A stretch of 64,000 nt of DNA from Phyto melanocephala. Its lineage: Eukaryota; Arthropoda; Insecta; Diptera; Rhinophoridae. The translations under genes and the position numbers were made by a program. The notes below the pieces were generated by a model. The model made no database searches. It was not told the DNA's origin and was given only the letters and a program-made list of their open reading frames with translations. Below are positions 22,694 through 34,222 of the stretch, piece by piece. Numbering within the stretch: position 1 is the stretch's first letter; every line of letters starts with the position of its first letter. Location: positions 123,962,833-124,026,832 of the forward strand of contig OW799233.1 of the NCBI GenBank assembly GCA_941918925.1. Reading direction: 5' to 3'.

Positions 22694-24152
22694 TTTTTTT
22701 CTCTAAAGAACAATTTACTTAACCACTATCAGCTAAAAAAAACCTGTTACGAAAAGCATAAACAAAATAGAATAGAAAACAAAATATCGTCATAATTTGT
22801 TAGTCATGCATACACACAGAAACAAAGTCAAAGGAATGTCTTATTGAAAAGATTGTCTGTCTTCTATTTGTCTCTCTTGTTGTGGATGTGGTTTAATGCA
22901 GACTGACATGAAAACAGATTCAATACAATTTTGGTTAACAGTGCAATACTTTTTGGTATTACATATTGATAAAAATTGCGTTCAAAAATTTCTCTTCATT
23001 AAAATTTTTGTGTTAAGGTTTTAAGTTCTAGATATCAAGATTATTTTTATCCACTTTATATCCTAAACAATAAGTACCTAAGTATAACAATCTCCAAAAT
23101 CATTTTTATTCCAATGGAAATTAAAATCATTGTTTATAAGAGAATTTTTCAAAATATTAAGGTTTATCGAAAGATAATTATCTATAGAATTTTATTTGAC
23201 CAAGCGAAACTTATTCAATAGCAAATTACTATTTTAAATGATTTACATGTGTTTTGTTTTTGTTACAATAACAAAATACATGCAAAATTGCAACGCTTGA
23301 CGCTCAACGCTCTTGTTTAGGTATGGGCCATACAAATTAATTAAGAGTGAAAAAATTTCGCCACAACAATCTTAAAAACACCGTGGCCGCCGGAAAATAT
23401 TTTGAATCGGCATTGTGATCTGGTATCCACACATAAATTCCCCAAAAACGTTTCAAAATGATTCGATGATCACGTTAAAGAAACAAAAACAAATTTCTCT
23501 TAAAGCCAGAAAGAAAACAAAAACAAAGTGGTAAAACACACATTAATAAATAAAACAAAGGCATAAAATCAGTTAGAAAAAAATTATTTGTTTTATGTAT
23601 GTGCGTATGTATGAGAAAAAACAATTATGTAAAATTTACATTGTAAATATGTATAAGTTAATTTATAACTCAAAAAAGAGAAACGATTAGCTTCTCTTTT
23701 ACAGATAAAACTAACAATTTAAGAGCATCAAATAATCGACAGGTTACACTTAACGAAAATATGTTGCGCATCATTTATTTTTATTAGGAATTGATAATAA
23801 TTTTCGCGACATGCATTTTTTCTGGGAAGTTTTTTTGAAATGATTAATTTTTCAATTGTTGTTAAAGTGATAAATTATTAATATTTGGAACAAGAAATTT
23901 AAAAAAATTAATTTGTAATATCAGCTTTAAGTCATTGTTTATAAATAACTGCTGTTGTTTTACTAACATATTTATTTTGAGAAAAAGTTCTTAATTTGTT
24001 CTATGACGAAGATATATGTAAAAGCAAATAAAATTGTTATGGCAAAGTATTACCCAGTAGTGAATATCGGCTCTAAATATTTGCATTAGCGAATAATAAA
24101 AATTTATATTCGTTACATCACTACTACCCAGTAATAAGTTTTTGTAATTTCA
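22694..24152. other. No gene seen
   Basis: Apart from the partial MITE at 23240, AT-rich non-coding DNA. A short GC-richer patch (23370-23410, ACCGTGGCCGCCGG) has no reading frame. Confidence 0.45.
23240..23329. mobile_element. Partial copy of the 131-bp hairpin MITE
   Basis: Contains the centre (TTACATGTGTTTTGTTTTTG) and the right arm (CAACGCTTGACGCTCAACGC) but lacks the left arm. Confidence 0.75.
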
Positions 24153-24442
24153 AACTCAGCCAAGGCGAATTCATTATCAGGTGAAGTTATTAAAGCAGCT
24201 GTTTATTAGCTGAGCACTCTTTTTAATATTGAAATGTCAAATTTTGTTTGTGTTTTTATGTGTGCTTCTACTTTTTTATTGTTTACAATTGTGGGCGCCA
24301 TTAGTTGAAAAATGTTTAAAATTGTGCAAATTCTCTTAAAAATTGTAAAAAAAGAGATAAAAAAAATTGTGAATTGTGAAAAATTTAATAAAACGTTAAA
24401 AAAATTAAATTAAATAAAACAGAGTATTTTTATTTGTGAATA

Positions 24443-24563
24443 ATGCGTGTGTGCTCTTTGTGCAAAAATAAATATTTAAAGGGCAATGGAACTTTGTTCT
24501 ATGTGCCCAGAGATCAAGCCACCAGAAATAGGTGGAGCGAAATTTGTGGAGTGAATTTCTTGT
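24443..24563 (+). pseudogene. THAP-domain N-terminal fragment (P-type transposase)
   Basis: From ATG 24443 the frame reads MRVCSLCKNKYLKG, then FYVPRD and RNRWSEICGVNF. This gives the first zinc pair (C-x2-C), the VP motif and the RxxW motif of THAP zinc fingers, with spacing like P-element transposase. The second half of the domain (the distal C-x2-H pair) is absent: about 40 residues in, the sequence changes to EGF-type coding in another frame, and this frame stops soon after at TAA 24602. It cannot make a working DNA-binding domain alone. It could also come from a host THAP gene, but its place inside inverted ends favours a transposase origin. Confidence 0.65.
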
Positions 24564-24983
24564 CAACAGTGTGGTACTGGAGCTACATGCAACACAGTAA
24601 ATAATCATCGTGCCGTTTGTGAATGTCCTAAGGGTTACATTGGTAGTCCATATACTGAATGTCGTCCAGGATGTTATGGTGATTCGGATAGTCCAGCTGG
24701 TAGACCAGCTTGTTTCTATGGTTTTTAGGGTGAATACCTTAGCAATGGTGAATGTCAAAATAATAAGGCTTGTATTAATTACCAATGTATTAATCCATGC
24801 ATAGGTAAATGTGGTTCCGGAGCCGAATGTGAGCCAAAAGCTCATTTGGCTGTCTGCAAGTATCCTTACGGAACATCAGATTATGCTCTAGTTTCTTGCC
24901 GTCAATCTCGTACTTATCCTGTTGCCAAGTATCATGGTTCATCATCTGGTTCTTGTAATTTTTATCTAATTGCACCTTTTTAA
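24564..24983 (+). pseudogene. Captured EGF-repeat (dumpy-like) coding fragment
   Basis: The frame beginning at TGT 24570 is open for 137 codons except one TAG at 24726. It shows regular cysteines: CGTGATC, VCECPKGYIGSPYTEC, CYGDSDSPAGRPACFYG, then NKACINYQCINPCIGKCGSG. These resemble the tandem EGF/DPY modules of the giant extracellular protein dumpy, which anchors cuticle to epidermis. The frame is +1 relative to the THAP fragment. The sequence TTCTTGTCAACAG just before TGT looks like a splice acceptor, so a host exon may have been captured with its acceptor. The C-terminal 25 codons do not look EGF-like. The parent gene is inferred from pattern only. Confidence 0.6.
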
Positions 24984-25163
24984 TATTTTATTTTATACAA
25001 ATTATTATGTATATGTAAACAAACGTGTTTTTTATTTTTGATTTCGTAAACAAATTTTTGACAGTTCAAGTTAGTTTACACTAACAAAATACACGTTGTA
25101 TTTTTTCACTTTGTAGTTGTTTTAGCGACGAGTTCACCTTATTGAATTCGCCTTGAACTCAGC

Positions 25164-26522
25164 GTTTCCCTTAAAAAAAGTAAATCCGGTTGTGTCAATT
25201 GTAAAGGCTATGTTAGCATTTGATTTTCATTGTCGTTCTGTGAGGGCCGTTCCGTTCTTTAACTTTTGTAGAAGTTTCTTTTGTACAAATTTATCTGCCT
25301 TACTTTGCAAGAAACTTGTACAGAAACAGACTTTTCTCTTTTTTAATGTTGTTCGCGTCAAAGTCCATACAATTTAAAAAAAATGTAGTGTCAGACTTCA
25401 TCTATAAACAAAGAGACATACTCTGTTTAATTCACCTATAAAAAAGTAACTCTGATATCAGCTGTTTCTAACTCATACATAACAATGGCTGCCACTTAAC
25501 GTTGTAGTCAATTTTCCACAAATTTTTTCAGACAGAACAAAAAAGTAACAAAAAAGAAAACAGCTGATTTATAACAGCACAGAACGTATAAACTAATTCT
25601 GCCTAAATATGAAGTTAGATTTTCTATTATAAATGTTAATAGCAAGGCTTACCCCTAGAAAATAATAGTGAGCGTGGCACCTTCAATATTAAAGAAAAGG
25701 AATACTTTTTCGGAGATATACAAAAATATTCCTATAATATAAAGACTATACTTCCAAGCAAATCGGTTTTTGTATATTTTTTAAATTTTAAGTTTAAATG
25801 AGTTATGATTTCAAAAAATATTATTTGTTTGAAAAAATATAGCCAAAAATTTGTTACGCTCTAACATCATATAAAAAAGTCCAAAATAATTTAAAATTCA
25901 ATTGAAGGCAGTTTTAAATTACGTAATTGTAATGGTGTTATTATCTTAATTTTAGCTTATGTCGACTTAAGGAGAATTTCCTTTTTGTCACAGAACTTAT
26001 ACTTCAAGAACTTTACAAACACTTGAAGCTATTATTTGGGTATGCCTGTTAGCCCTTCTCTAGAAAATCACCTAAGTGCCCATTAAGCCTATAGAAATAT
26101 AACAATTACTTTCCTTTGTTGAATTTTAATTAACATTTTTAAATACCGAATAATATTAATTATTATGTCAAAGAATAAAAAATTATGAGTACTAAGAATT
26201 TTAAATAATTTTTGTGAAAACAGAAGCATTATGTGAAAAAAACTTGTCGGTTATATATATTTTTTTAAATTTAATATCGGTGTATTTAGTACAATATATC
26301 ACTTTTTAGGAATTTTTGACTGTTTCTGAACTCGATTGGCTCGTAAACTACAGTATAGATTTTGATACACTTTGGTATGGAGGCTAACAAAAAGAGTATT
26401 TTTATAGGGAGATATTATCTCATTTCTAATAGAAAATAGAAAAAAAAAATGGTATTAAAAATGAAACTAGTTGATTGGTAAAAAAGATAAATATATTTAC
26501 GAAAAATATAAAAAAAATTGCA
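25164..26522. other. No gene seen
   Basis: AT-rich. A 74-codon open stretch at 25153 begins inside the P-like element and reads out of it without recognisable domains. CAGCTGATTT/ATCAGCTGTT words at 25458 and 25560 form a loose inverted pair. Confidence 0.45.
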
Positions 26523-26640
26523 CCGGGTGCCCCGGTGTGCTGGTCTGCTAGTTTGGGGGTTGCGGGTTCGATTCTCGCCACAGACTCTGGACATGTCTGC
26601 TTTTCTTCTCTCCTTTCTTTTCTATTCAGGTATCACAAAG
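26523..26640 (+). repeat. tRNA-like SINE head
   Basis: GGTTGCGGGTTCGATTCTCG contains a Pol III B-box and folds as a T-arm (GCGGG/CTCGC with a TTCGATT loop). A weak A-box-like TGGTCTGCTAG lies about 30 bp upstream. No intact cloverleaf or anticodon arm is convincing, so it is a SINE or tRNA relic, not a tRNA gene. A pyrimidine-rich tail follows. Confidence 0.5.
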
Positions 26641-26648
26641 GGATCAAT

Positions 26649-27365
26649 ATAAAGCGTGATTTTTTAAGAGCTTTAGGAAAGTTTCAAAAAACACATAAAA
26701 TTCAGAAAAATGCATGAAATCTTTATTTGAATCGATAGTACGGTCCATATAATTTAATGTTTGAAGATTATTTCATGCAAATGTTGACCGTGACTGCGCC
26801 TCAAATGGTTCATCCGCTTAGTCCAATTTTGGCATACTCTTTCCAACATTTCGGCCGGTATCTCATGAATAAATGCTTCAATGTTGTCTTCCAATGCGTC
26901 AATTGAAGCGGGCATGTGTGCATAGACATGAGCTTTAACATAACCCCACAAAAAATAGTCTAAAGTCGTTAAATTGCGCGATCTAGGCGGCCAATTGACC
27001 GGTCCCGAACGTGAAATAAAATATTCACCGAACTCGCCTCTCAATACGTCCATTGTTAAGCGTGCTGTGTGGCATGTGGCACCGTCTTGTTGAAACCACA
27101 TGTCATGCAAGTCAAGCTCTTGCATTTTGGGCAAAAAAAAGTTGGATATCATCTCACGGTAGCGCTCGATGAACTTTCTTAACAGAGCACGCATTTTGAT
27201 AATAAAATTCAATAATTTGCAAGCATTGTTCGTTTGTAAGACGATTCATGGTTAAATTATAGACCAAACTGAAGATGTTTGACAGTGAAACAAAACACGA
27301 AACGTGCGTCAGCTTTTTAAACCAGTGTTGCCAAAAAGATAATAGCTAAAAAAATCACCCTTTAA
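26649..27365 (-). mobile_element. mariner-like element, internally deleted
   Basis: Inverted ends TAAAGCGTGATTTTTTAAGA and TTAGCTAAAAAAATCACCC-complement match well. The transposase start (27249; MNRLTNEQCLQIIEF, YYQNACSVKKVHRAL) is joined directly to the catalytic half (26754-27212; WFQQDGATCHTAR, WPPRSRNLTTLDYFLWGYV, HLRRSHGQHLHEIIFKH). The HTH-to-catalytic linker and first Asp motif are missing, about 0.6 kb short of a full element. It inserts just after a SINE-like sequence. Confidence 0.85.
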
Positions 27366-28081
27366 TATACCCAAGTGAGCTACACAACAATCGCCTGTTT
27401 TACCTAACCTAACAGCGATATAAGAATTTATCTTTAAGTATTGTTATGGTTGGGGTCACCAATGAGGACTGGGTTCAACTAGTATGTACAAACCTATATA
27501 TAAATATCAATTTAAAATCATGTGAATCTCATAATAGACATAATAAACATCGTATTTATTTTTCTTAGCAAAAGAAATGGCTTTTATAATATGAAATTTA
27601 ATAAGAGTCTGTTTTGACAAATATAGTTTAAGTGTTACATTATTTATAAATTGTTTAAGCTTATTCTATAAAATATTTTCATTATTTTAAATTTAGCGAA
27701 TAAGAAAATACTATAATTTATTTTTTTATTTTTATTTATTTAATTTTTAGGAGCAAAATTGTACTTATTTTTATTTTTTTATATTTTAAATAAAAAATTT
27801 TAATTTATGTTTTTTTTATTATAAAAAAATTTCTCAAATATTTACCAATTAACTTCGACCTTGAATGCTGTTATGCCCTGGTTGAAAAAAAACTAGCTAA
27901 GTAAATATTTTGTATTTAAGAAATGACTAAACCAATGAAAATAACCGAAAATATAATTTTATCTATAGATGACTTAAATTTTAAAATATTTTTTATATTA
28001 AATATTGCTTATCAAGAATCGCAACAGAAATAAAAAAAAGTAACAAAAACAAGTCCTATCAATAAAAATACTTTTTAATAA
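27366..28081. other. No gene seen upstream of the hAT-like MITE
   Basis: Very AT-rich, with T-runs at 27720-27820. No promoter elements could be assigned to filamin. Confidence 0.45.
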
Positions 28082-28638
28082 CAGGGATGGATAACTTTAA
28101 AAGTACTTGTTCTTAACGTTTGACGTTTAGAAATATGAAAATTTTATATGTATGAGGTTTTTCTTTAATCTGGTTCTATATTTTATAAATACTTACAGAA
28201 AATTTAAATGTTTGTAATTTTTTGAAAACTTATCAAATTACTATAATTCGCGTATAAATTAATTGTTTTACATATATTTATACAGATAGAAAGCTTATCT
28301 TAAATTTTTAAAGATGCTAGGTATTTTATAGCACAATTTTTTAAAGTGATAAATTTGTGTGTGTTAACAGCAACTATAGTTTTTTTGAAAAGCATTGTTT
28401 TTGCAATAACCTAATTCAGTAAAGCTTAAAACAAACAAAAAATAAATAAAAATTAATATTGTACATATAAAAAAGTATCTAAAATTTTCCATAATAGAAT
28501 ACATATTTAGAAAACAATTTCCATATTTTTAAAGATACCAAATTTTCTAAATGATTCTCTTAAATTGGGTTTTGAAATTAAACAAAAGATCTAAATTATT
28601 AAGATAACATATTGTTAACAATTAAATTGCCATCCCTG
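28082..28638. mobile_element. hAT-like MITE upstream of filamin exon 1
   Basis: Ends CAGGGATGGATAACTTTAA and the complement of TTAAATTGCCATCCCTG are inverted with few mismatches; CAGGGATGG fits the hAT terminal consensus. The 8-bp flanks match only at 4 positions, so the target duplication has decayed or the boundary is off. No coding. Confidence 0.5.
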
Positions 28639-28759
28639 TTACAATAAAACAAATTATTTGCAGTGTAAACAGTGAAACAAATAAAGAAAAACAAAGTTTT
28701 GTACTGACAAAGCAAAAGAGAACTGATCTTTTATTTAAATAAAATTTAAGAGAACCATA
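28639..28759 (+). other. Probable 5' UTR / upstream region of filamin exon 1
   Basis: Purine- and A-rich leader just before the ATG. AAATTATTTGCAG ending at 28663 could be an acceptor joining this leader to an upstream non-coding exon, but its pyrimidine tract is weak. No TATA box or initiator is obvious. The segment sits immediately after the right end of a hAT-like MITE. Confidence 0.35.
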
Positions 28760-29875
28760 ATGTTTGGTTCACAAAATTTGGGAGCAGCCAGCTCTTTACA
28801 GAGCAATATTATTAATAAAAACAACAACAAAAATACTAATGAAAAGAAAGCCGGTCGTTATGGTGTTGGTGACACTAATACGTCAGCAGTGGCATCAGCA
28901 CCAACAACAATAACAGCAACAGACCCGAATACAATAACAACAATGAGTGGTGGAAATAGAATTAATGCAAATTCAAACAATCTACAACAACAGCAGCAAC
29001 CACAATATAAACCATACATTGGCTCCACAACTGCTTTGAATACCATTACTACTAGTAATATCAGTAGTTGTGGTAGTGGTTTTATGGGAGCAGCACAACA
29101 ACAACAACAAGATCAATACTCTACTAATATTGCTGGCTGTGGTGGAGCTGTTAATGTTAATAAAATTTCATCTACGGCTGGTAGTAAAGTAAAACCAGTA
29201 AATTCCCCAAACGTTGGACAAACGCATTCAGTTGAAGGTGGATCGCGTGCGCAGACGGTTGATAACAGTAAAGTGACGACTAATTTTCTCGCAAGTCAAA
29301 ATCGTACAACAAATACTAATAGTAAAAGTTGTAAAAATCAAAAACTAAATTTGAAAACACCGGAATTAATACAATCAAATCAATTAAACGAGCAACTCGA
29401 ACAACTTAATTTACAAACGCGTCAACAAAACGGTGTTGTTCCACAACAACAAGCATATTTAAGTAACCGAAATAATTTATCACTTAATCAAAATTTCAAT
29501 AATACAACAAATACGAATAACTTGTCTAATTTTAATAATAATAATAATAATAATTGTGCAATTGTTGCTGGCCAACAACAACCACAAATAGAAAATTTCA
29601 CAAATCTCTTTCCAACGAATGCATTGAAAACAAATCAAGCAACAACAAAAACAAGTGATTTTAGTGCGATAAATACTAATGCTAACAATAACAATTGTCC
29701 TTCAAGTGTCATAAAAAAAACAAAATTAAATTTACCTGTGACATCATACGTAGCAACACAACAACAGCATCAGCCGCAACAGCAATATAAACAATATCCT
29801 GTTGAACAAATTTATTACACCAACGACAACAACAATCAAAAAAACGACAACTACGTTTACACTTTTAATCCACAG
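28760..29875 (+). CDS. cher: Filamin (cheerio) first coding exon, Q/N-rich N-terminus
   Basis: A reading frame of 372 codons opens at an ATG with A at -3 and ends at a strong donor (CAG|GTGTGT) in phase 0. The protein is low complexity: glutamine runs near residues 75-80 and 112-116, an asparagine run near 259-266, many Asn/Thr/Ser, no signal peptide and no membrane segment. Such a region is probably disordered. The frame would run on for 19 codons past the donor before a stop, but that stretch is intron-like (ACATACATAC microsatellite). Assignment to filamin is inferred from strand, order and matching phase with the CH1 exon 17.45 kb downstream; I do not recognise the N-terminal sequence itself. 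It could instead be the last visible exon of a separate nested gene, though that would be a coincidence of phase. Transcript evidence would settle it. Confidence 0.7.
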
Positions 29876-29881
29876 GTGTGT
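29876..29881 (+). other. cher: Splice donor, filamin exon 1
   Basis: GTGTGT following CACAG; phase 0. Chosen because downstream reading-frame sequence becomes non-coding microsatellite and because the phase matches the CH1 exon acceptor. Confidence 0.65.
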
Positions 29882-30358
29882 ACTCTTATACATACATACA
29901 TACTTTTTAACACAGAAATTAAAACACATTTTTGATGAAAAATTTAATTTTTTGTTTTAAATATTTCTTTTTTAATAATATTTAGGACTGAATATTATAC
30001 AAATTTTTATGATCTTAATTTTAAAGCACACTACACTTTACGTATTTCGAAAAAAAATGTTAATGAACTTTTATATTCAAGTTTTCTAAAAAAAAAATTG
30101 CACACACGCACTCAAATACACCAACACTTCATTAGCCGACATTTTTTCCCGTATGACTTTTTTTCGTCATTGATTGTGTCTCTTTTTCTATTTTTGCTTA
30201 ATTCCCTTTTCTTAGTGACTTTTTTTGGTGGAGCATGTTGTATTTTTATTCTTTTTTTTTTTTTGGTTCTACAAAGCTTCACCGGTGATGCCGTTAGGTT
30301 ATATATGTATATCAAACCTGTAAGTTACATGTAACTTATTTTATTTATTATTTATTTT

Positions 30359-32757
30359 TATACCCGCCACCAAAAAAATGGTGGGGGTATATTCATTTTG
30401 TCATTCCGTTTGTAACACATCGAAATATCCATTTTAGACCCCATAAAGTATATATATTCTGAATCAGGGTTTAATTTGATGACGATCTAGCTATGTCCGT
30501 CCGTCTGTCCGTCTGTTGAAAGCACGATAGAGGTCGCACCGAAATAGCTAGGGGGCTCAAATTTTGCCAGAATCTTTCTTATAGACAAGGTTTGTTTGGT
30601 ATTGAAAACGGGCTAAATCGGAATATTAGGAAGAGAGTTATAGCTCGAAAAGCAAGAGTAGGTCGAAAAAACCGTGTCCTACGAACATCGAATAAAATGG
30701 AATTGTGTCCAAACGGATTAACGTAGACACATGAAACTTCGAATATATATTTCCTGAGTAAAAACAATATTATTCCCCGAAAATTATCTAAATCTATGCA
30801 TTAGGAGAGGAGTTATCGATCAAAATGTACGAAAATTTATACCGCACAGTGTATTTTTCGGTATATTTAAAAACAAAAACGTCATAAAAGCAACAAAATT
30901 GGATGTACGACTCTGAAATTTTGCACACTTTGCTTTTTGGTGAGGGGCTTTTTTGTAACGGAAAATCAATATGCCACGCCCACTTTTACGCCCACCTCCC
31001 ATATAACGTTTTAGCTAAAATTCATATAATTTCTCTATTAATAAAGATTTTGGAATAAAAAAGGGCTATATTGAAACACCTTAGTTGTACTCATTCGCAA
31101 AAATAACTTTGACACGCCTACTATAACGCCCACTTTTTACGTTATCCACCGTTATTGAAATTTAAAAGCTCATAAAACCAGCAATATTAGAGGTATGATG
31201 ATCAAATTTGCTACGTATATCCCCCTAGGCAATGTCATTACTGTGCCAGAAAATTAAGGTGCCACGCCCACTTTTACGCCTACCTCCCATATAACGCTTT
31301 ACCTAAAATTTATATAATTTCTCTATTAATAAAAATTTTGGAATAATAAAGGGCTATATTGAAACATCTAAGCTGTACTCATTCGCAAAAACAACTTTGA
31401 CACGCCTACTATAACGCCCACTTTTCACGTTGTCTACCGTTAATGAAATTTAAAAGTTCATAAAACCACCAAAATTAGAGGTATGATGATCAAATTTGCT
31501 ACGTATAGCCCCCTAGTCAATGTCATTACTGTGCCAGAAAATTAAGGGGCCACGCCCACTTTTACGCCCACCTCCCATATAACGCTTTACCTAAAATTCA
31601 TATAATTTCTCTATTAATAAAAATTTTGGAATAATAAAGGGCTATATTGAAACATCTAAGTTGTACTCATTCGCAAATACAACTTTGACACGCCTACTAT
31701 AACGCTCACTTTTCACGTTATTTACTGTTAATGAAATTTAAAAGCTCATAAAACCGCCAAATTTAGAGGTTTGATGATCAAATTTGCTACGTATATCCTT
31801 CTAATCAATGTAATTGTTGTGTCAAAAAGTTTAGGTGACACGTCCACTTTAACGCCTACCTCCCATATAACGGTTTATCTTAAATTCATGTAATTTCTCT
31901 ATTGACAAAGTTTTTTGGAAAATAAAGGACTATATTGAAATATCTAAGTTGTATTTATTAGCAGACTCTTTATTGACACGCCTTCTTTAACGCCCACTTT
32001 CATTGAAAGACTACATTTACAAAAGCATTTTAGTAGCATATCGAAGTATCTGATGGTCCAAATTTTCAATGACAATGTTGATGCTCAATTGCTGGGCATG
32101 ATGATGAGGCGATGTTGACTGCTCTTTTGCCACACTATCGCAAAAACCAGCAGTGGTTCGCATTCAACGAACTAAGAAGGCAGGATTATGTTGATCAAAA
32201 GAATTACGAAGTGCATAAAATGCATTTTGTTTTGAACGCCCATTTTCATAAAAAAACCTGAATATTAAACCTGAAAATTAACTTACAAATAATTAATTAA
32301 TAATAATTAATGAATTAATTAATTAATAATTAATAATAATGAATTTTCCTAAAGATGCTACACGAAGGAGTAGCGAAATATTGAGAATTTAAATACAAAA
32401 ATTGGATATTTAAATATGAAAATTTAAAAAAATAGATCAAACAAAATAAATAATTAAACCTGAATAACTTTAACGCGTTGCTCATTTAGGTATCTTTCCA
32501 CTGTTCAGATTAAGTTAGTCTGAGATTGAGAAATGTCAAATGAAATGCAAAAAAAACTTGTTGCTTATGTGTGGTTCACCTTCAACAGGGGCCCCTAAAA
32601 ATTAACCACCCTCTATAAAGAAAGTAATACATATTTTATTTTAAAGAGATTATTCCATAGTGATTAACAAAATAATAAATAATGTGCTTTAAATGTACAC
32701 AAAATTGGTGGTGGGTATTAAAGATTCGGCACAGCCGAATATAGTGCTCTTACTTGT
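30359..32757 (+). repeat. Type B DINE-1/Helentron-like repeat (2.4 kb)
   Basis: Close relative of 20318-22693, with the same ends, core and 3' hairpin. Its centre holds four head-to-tail units of exactly 288 bp, starting at 30973, 31261, 31549 and 31837. Lies just inside the filamin intron, 484 bp after exon 1. Confidence 0.85.
30973..32124 (+). repeat. 288-bp tandem units inside the type B repeat
   Basis: GCCACGCCCACTTTTACGCC recurs at spacings of 288, 288 and 288 bp, followed each time by CTCCCATATAACG, TTTCTCTATTAATAAA and TTTGACACGCCTACTATAACG. The fourth unit is the most diverged and fades out around 32.1 kb. Confidence 0.8.
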
Positions 32758-33142
32758 TTTTTACTTAATTCTTCCAACCAAGCCATTTATTTGACCTTAG
32801 ATAAAGGAAACTGGCACAAAACTTATCTTATGATTGGTAGGCTTCTTGTAGGGACAAATTCTGATTCTCGCACTTTGTAAGAAGAGGCCAATTACTTTAT
32901 TATGGTGTCATTGAGGGAGGGTTGAATTACAATCTGTGTCGTGTTACTAAAATTACCCCTTGTCCGATTTTTATATATATTTTTATAAAATTGTTATTAA
33001 TTTTTTTTTATTATTTATATTATATTTAAATTTATAATAATTTTGCTTATACATTTGATCTTATCAAATATTAAAAAAAAACTTTAAAATACTTGACACA
33101 TATTTCAGGCAGGCAGCATTGTTTTAGTTAAAATATCATAAT

Positions 33143-33893
33143 TATACCCTTCACACAGTGAAAAAGGGTATATATAGGTTTGTCATTCCGTGTGAACTTT
33201 CTACAATTTTCATTTCCGACCCCATAAAGTATATATTTTCTGAAAGCTTATGAATAGGGGAGTCGATTAAGCTCTGTCGGTCTGTCCGTCTGTCCGTGTG
33301 TATGTTGAAATCAACTTTTTGAAGCCCCCAGATATCGCCTGGACCCGGGTGGGGTATTAAAATATGAGAAATATTCGGGAGTAGATCGGTATTGAAAATT
33401 AGAAACATCGGTATATAAAGATATGAGCAAAAAAACACGACCACCTCGATTTTTTTCACAAAAACAACATTACAACAACAACATACATACATACAAACAT
33501 GTATACTGGTTAGAGTAAACGTGGCATCGAATCCCAGCTGAGCCAAAAAAAGTTTTTTTTATTTTTTTTATATTTTTTTTCTAATGTTTTTATTTATTTT
33601 TTATTTTATATATTATTTATATTGTTTTTTTATTTTTTTTTTGTTTTATATTTATTATTTATATTAATTATTTTTTTTAATTTTTTTTTTAATTTTTTTT
33701 TTTTTTTTTTTAACATGCATACGTAAATTTATAATTTTACAATGGGATGTTTTTATATATGTACGTTTTTTATATATGTATGTACGTATTTCATATGAGA
33801 TGAATGGTGATACAAACTACTGTTATTGCATGACTACACGTTGTGAAGGGTATATAAGATTCGGCACGGCCGAATATAGCACTCTTACTTGTT
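33143..33893 (+). repeat. Type A repeat, beta subtype
   Basis: TATACCCTTCACACAGTG to CTCTTACTTG, with core, short GTCY tract, A/T tract and an intact ATTCGGCACGGCCGAAT hairpin. In the filamin intron. Confidence 0.85.
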
Positions 33894-34154
33894 AAATTTG
33901 ATATTATCCGGGTATTTTTCTATAAAGAATTTAAAACTATTTTCTACAGCCTTATATCATTAGTTGTCCTATTGAAAGCTCAATATACATAGCTTGAGCA
34001 TAAGAAAAAATATTTCATACATCTGAAGTATTGAAAATTGATAAAATCTAACTAAAAGAAAAACTCATGTATTGTAATGAATGAAAACGATGATGCTACA
34101 ATATGGTAACAGCCAAACCTTAAAAAGAGCCTAAAAATGTTGCATGATTAATGT

Positions 34155-34222
34155 TATTGTAAAAAAAACAAAACTCATAAAAAACTCAAACGCTTGGCGC
34201 TGATCGCTCTTTTTTATAGATA
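34155..34222. repeat. Decayed fragment of the 131-bp hairpin MITE
   Basis: TTATTGTAAAAAAAAC and CAAACGCTTGGCGCTGATCG resemble the centre and right arm; the ends are lost. Confidence 0.4.

Larger units (their letters stand above)
24161..25155 (+). mobile_element. P-like TIR element carrying a THAP exon and a captured EGF-repeat fragment
   Basis: The ends are inverted: CAAGGCGAATTCA on the left matches the complement of the right end, with weaker matching for about 25 bp more (GGTGAA on both sides). Both ends are flanked by the same 8 bp, AACTCAGC (24153-24160 and 25156-25163), a perfect target duplication. P and hAT superfamilies make 8-bp duplications; the THAP domain inside points to P. Length is 995 bp, too short for a full transposase, so it is non-autonomous. 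Most of the inner sequence is not transposase but a Cys-rich EGF-like segment. The exact duplication with decayed sub-terminal repeats suggests moderate age. Confidence 0.8.

Noticed and set aside
24405..24845. 146-codon open frame on the minus strand
   Set aside because: Antisense shadow of the THAP/EGF coding block; Thr/Trp/Ile-rich without domains.
26523..26600. Functional tRNA gene
   Set aside because: Only the T-arm is convincing; acceptor, D and anticodon arms do not fold.
29876..29935. Extension of filamin exon 1 to the stop at 29935
   Set aside because: The last 19 codons cover a strong splice donor and a CATACATA microsatellite; reading through is less likely than splicing.
30973..32124. 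CRISPR-like array
   Set aside because: Units are 288-bp head-to-tail copies with no short repeat/spacer pattern, in a eukaryotic transposable repeat.
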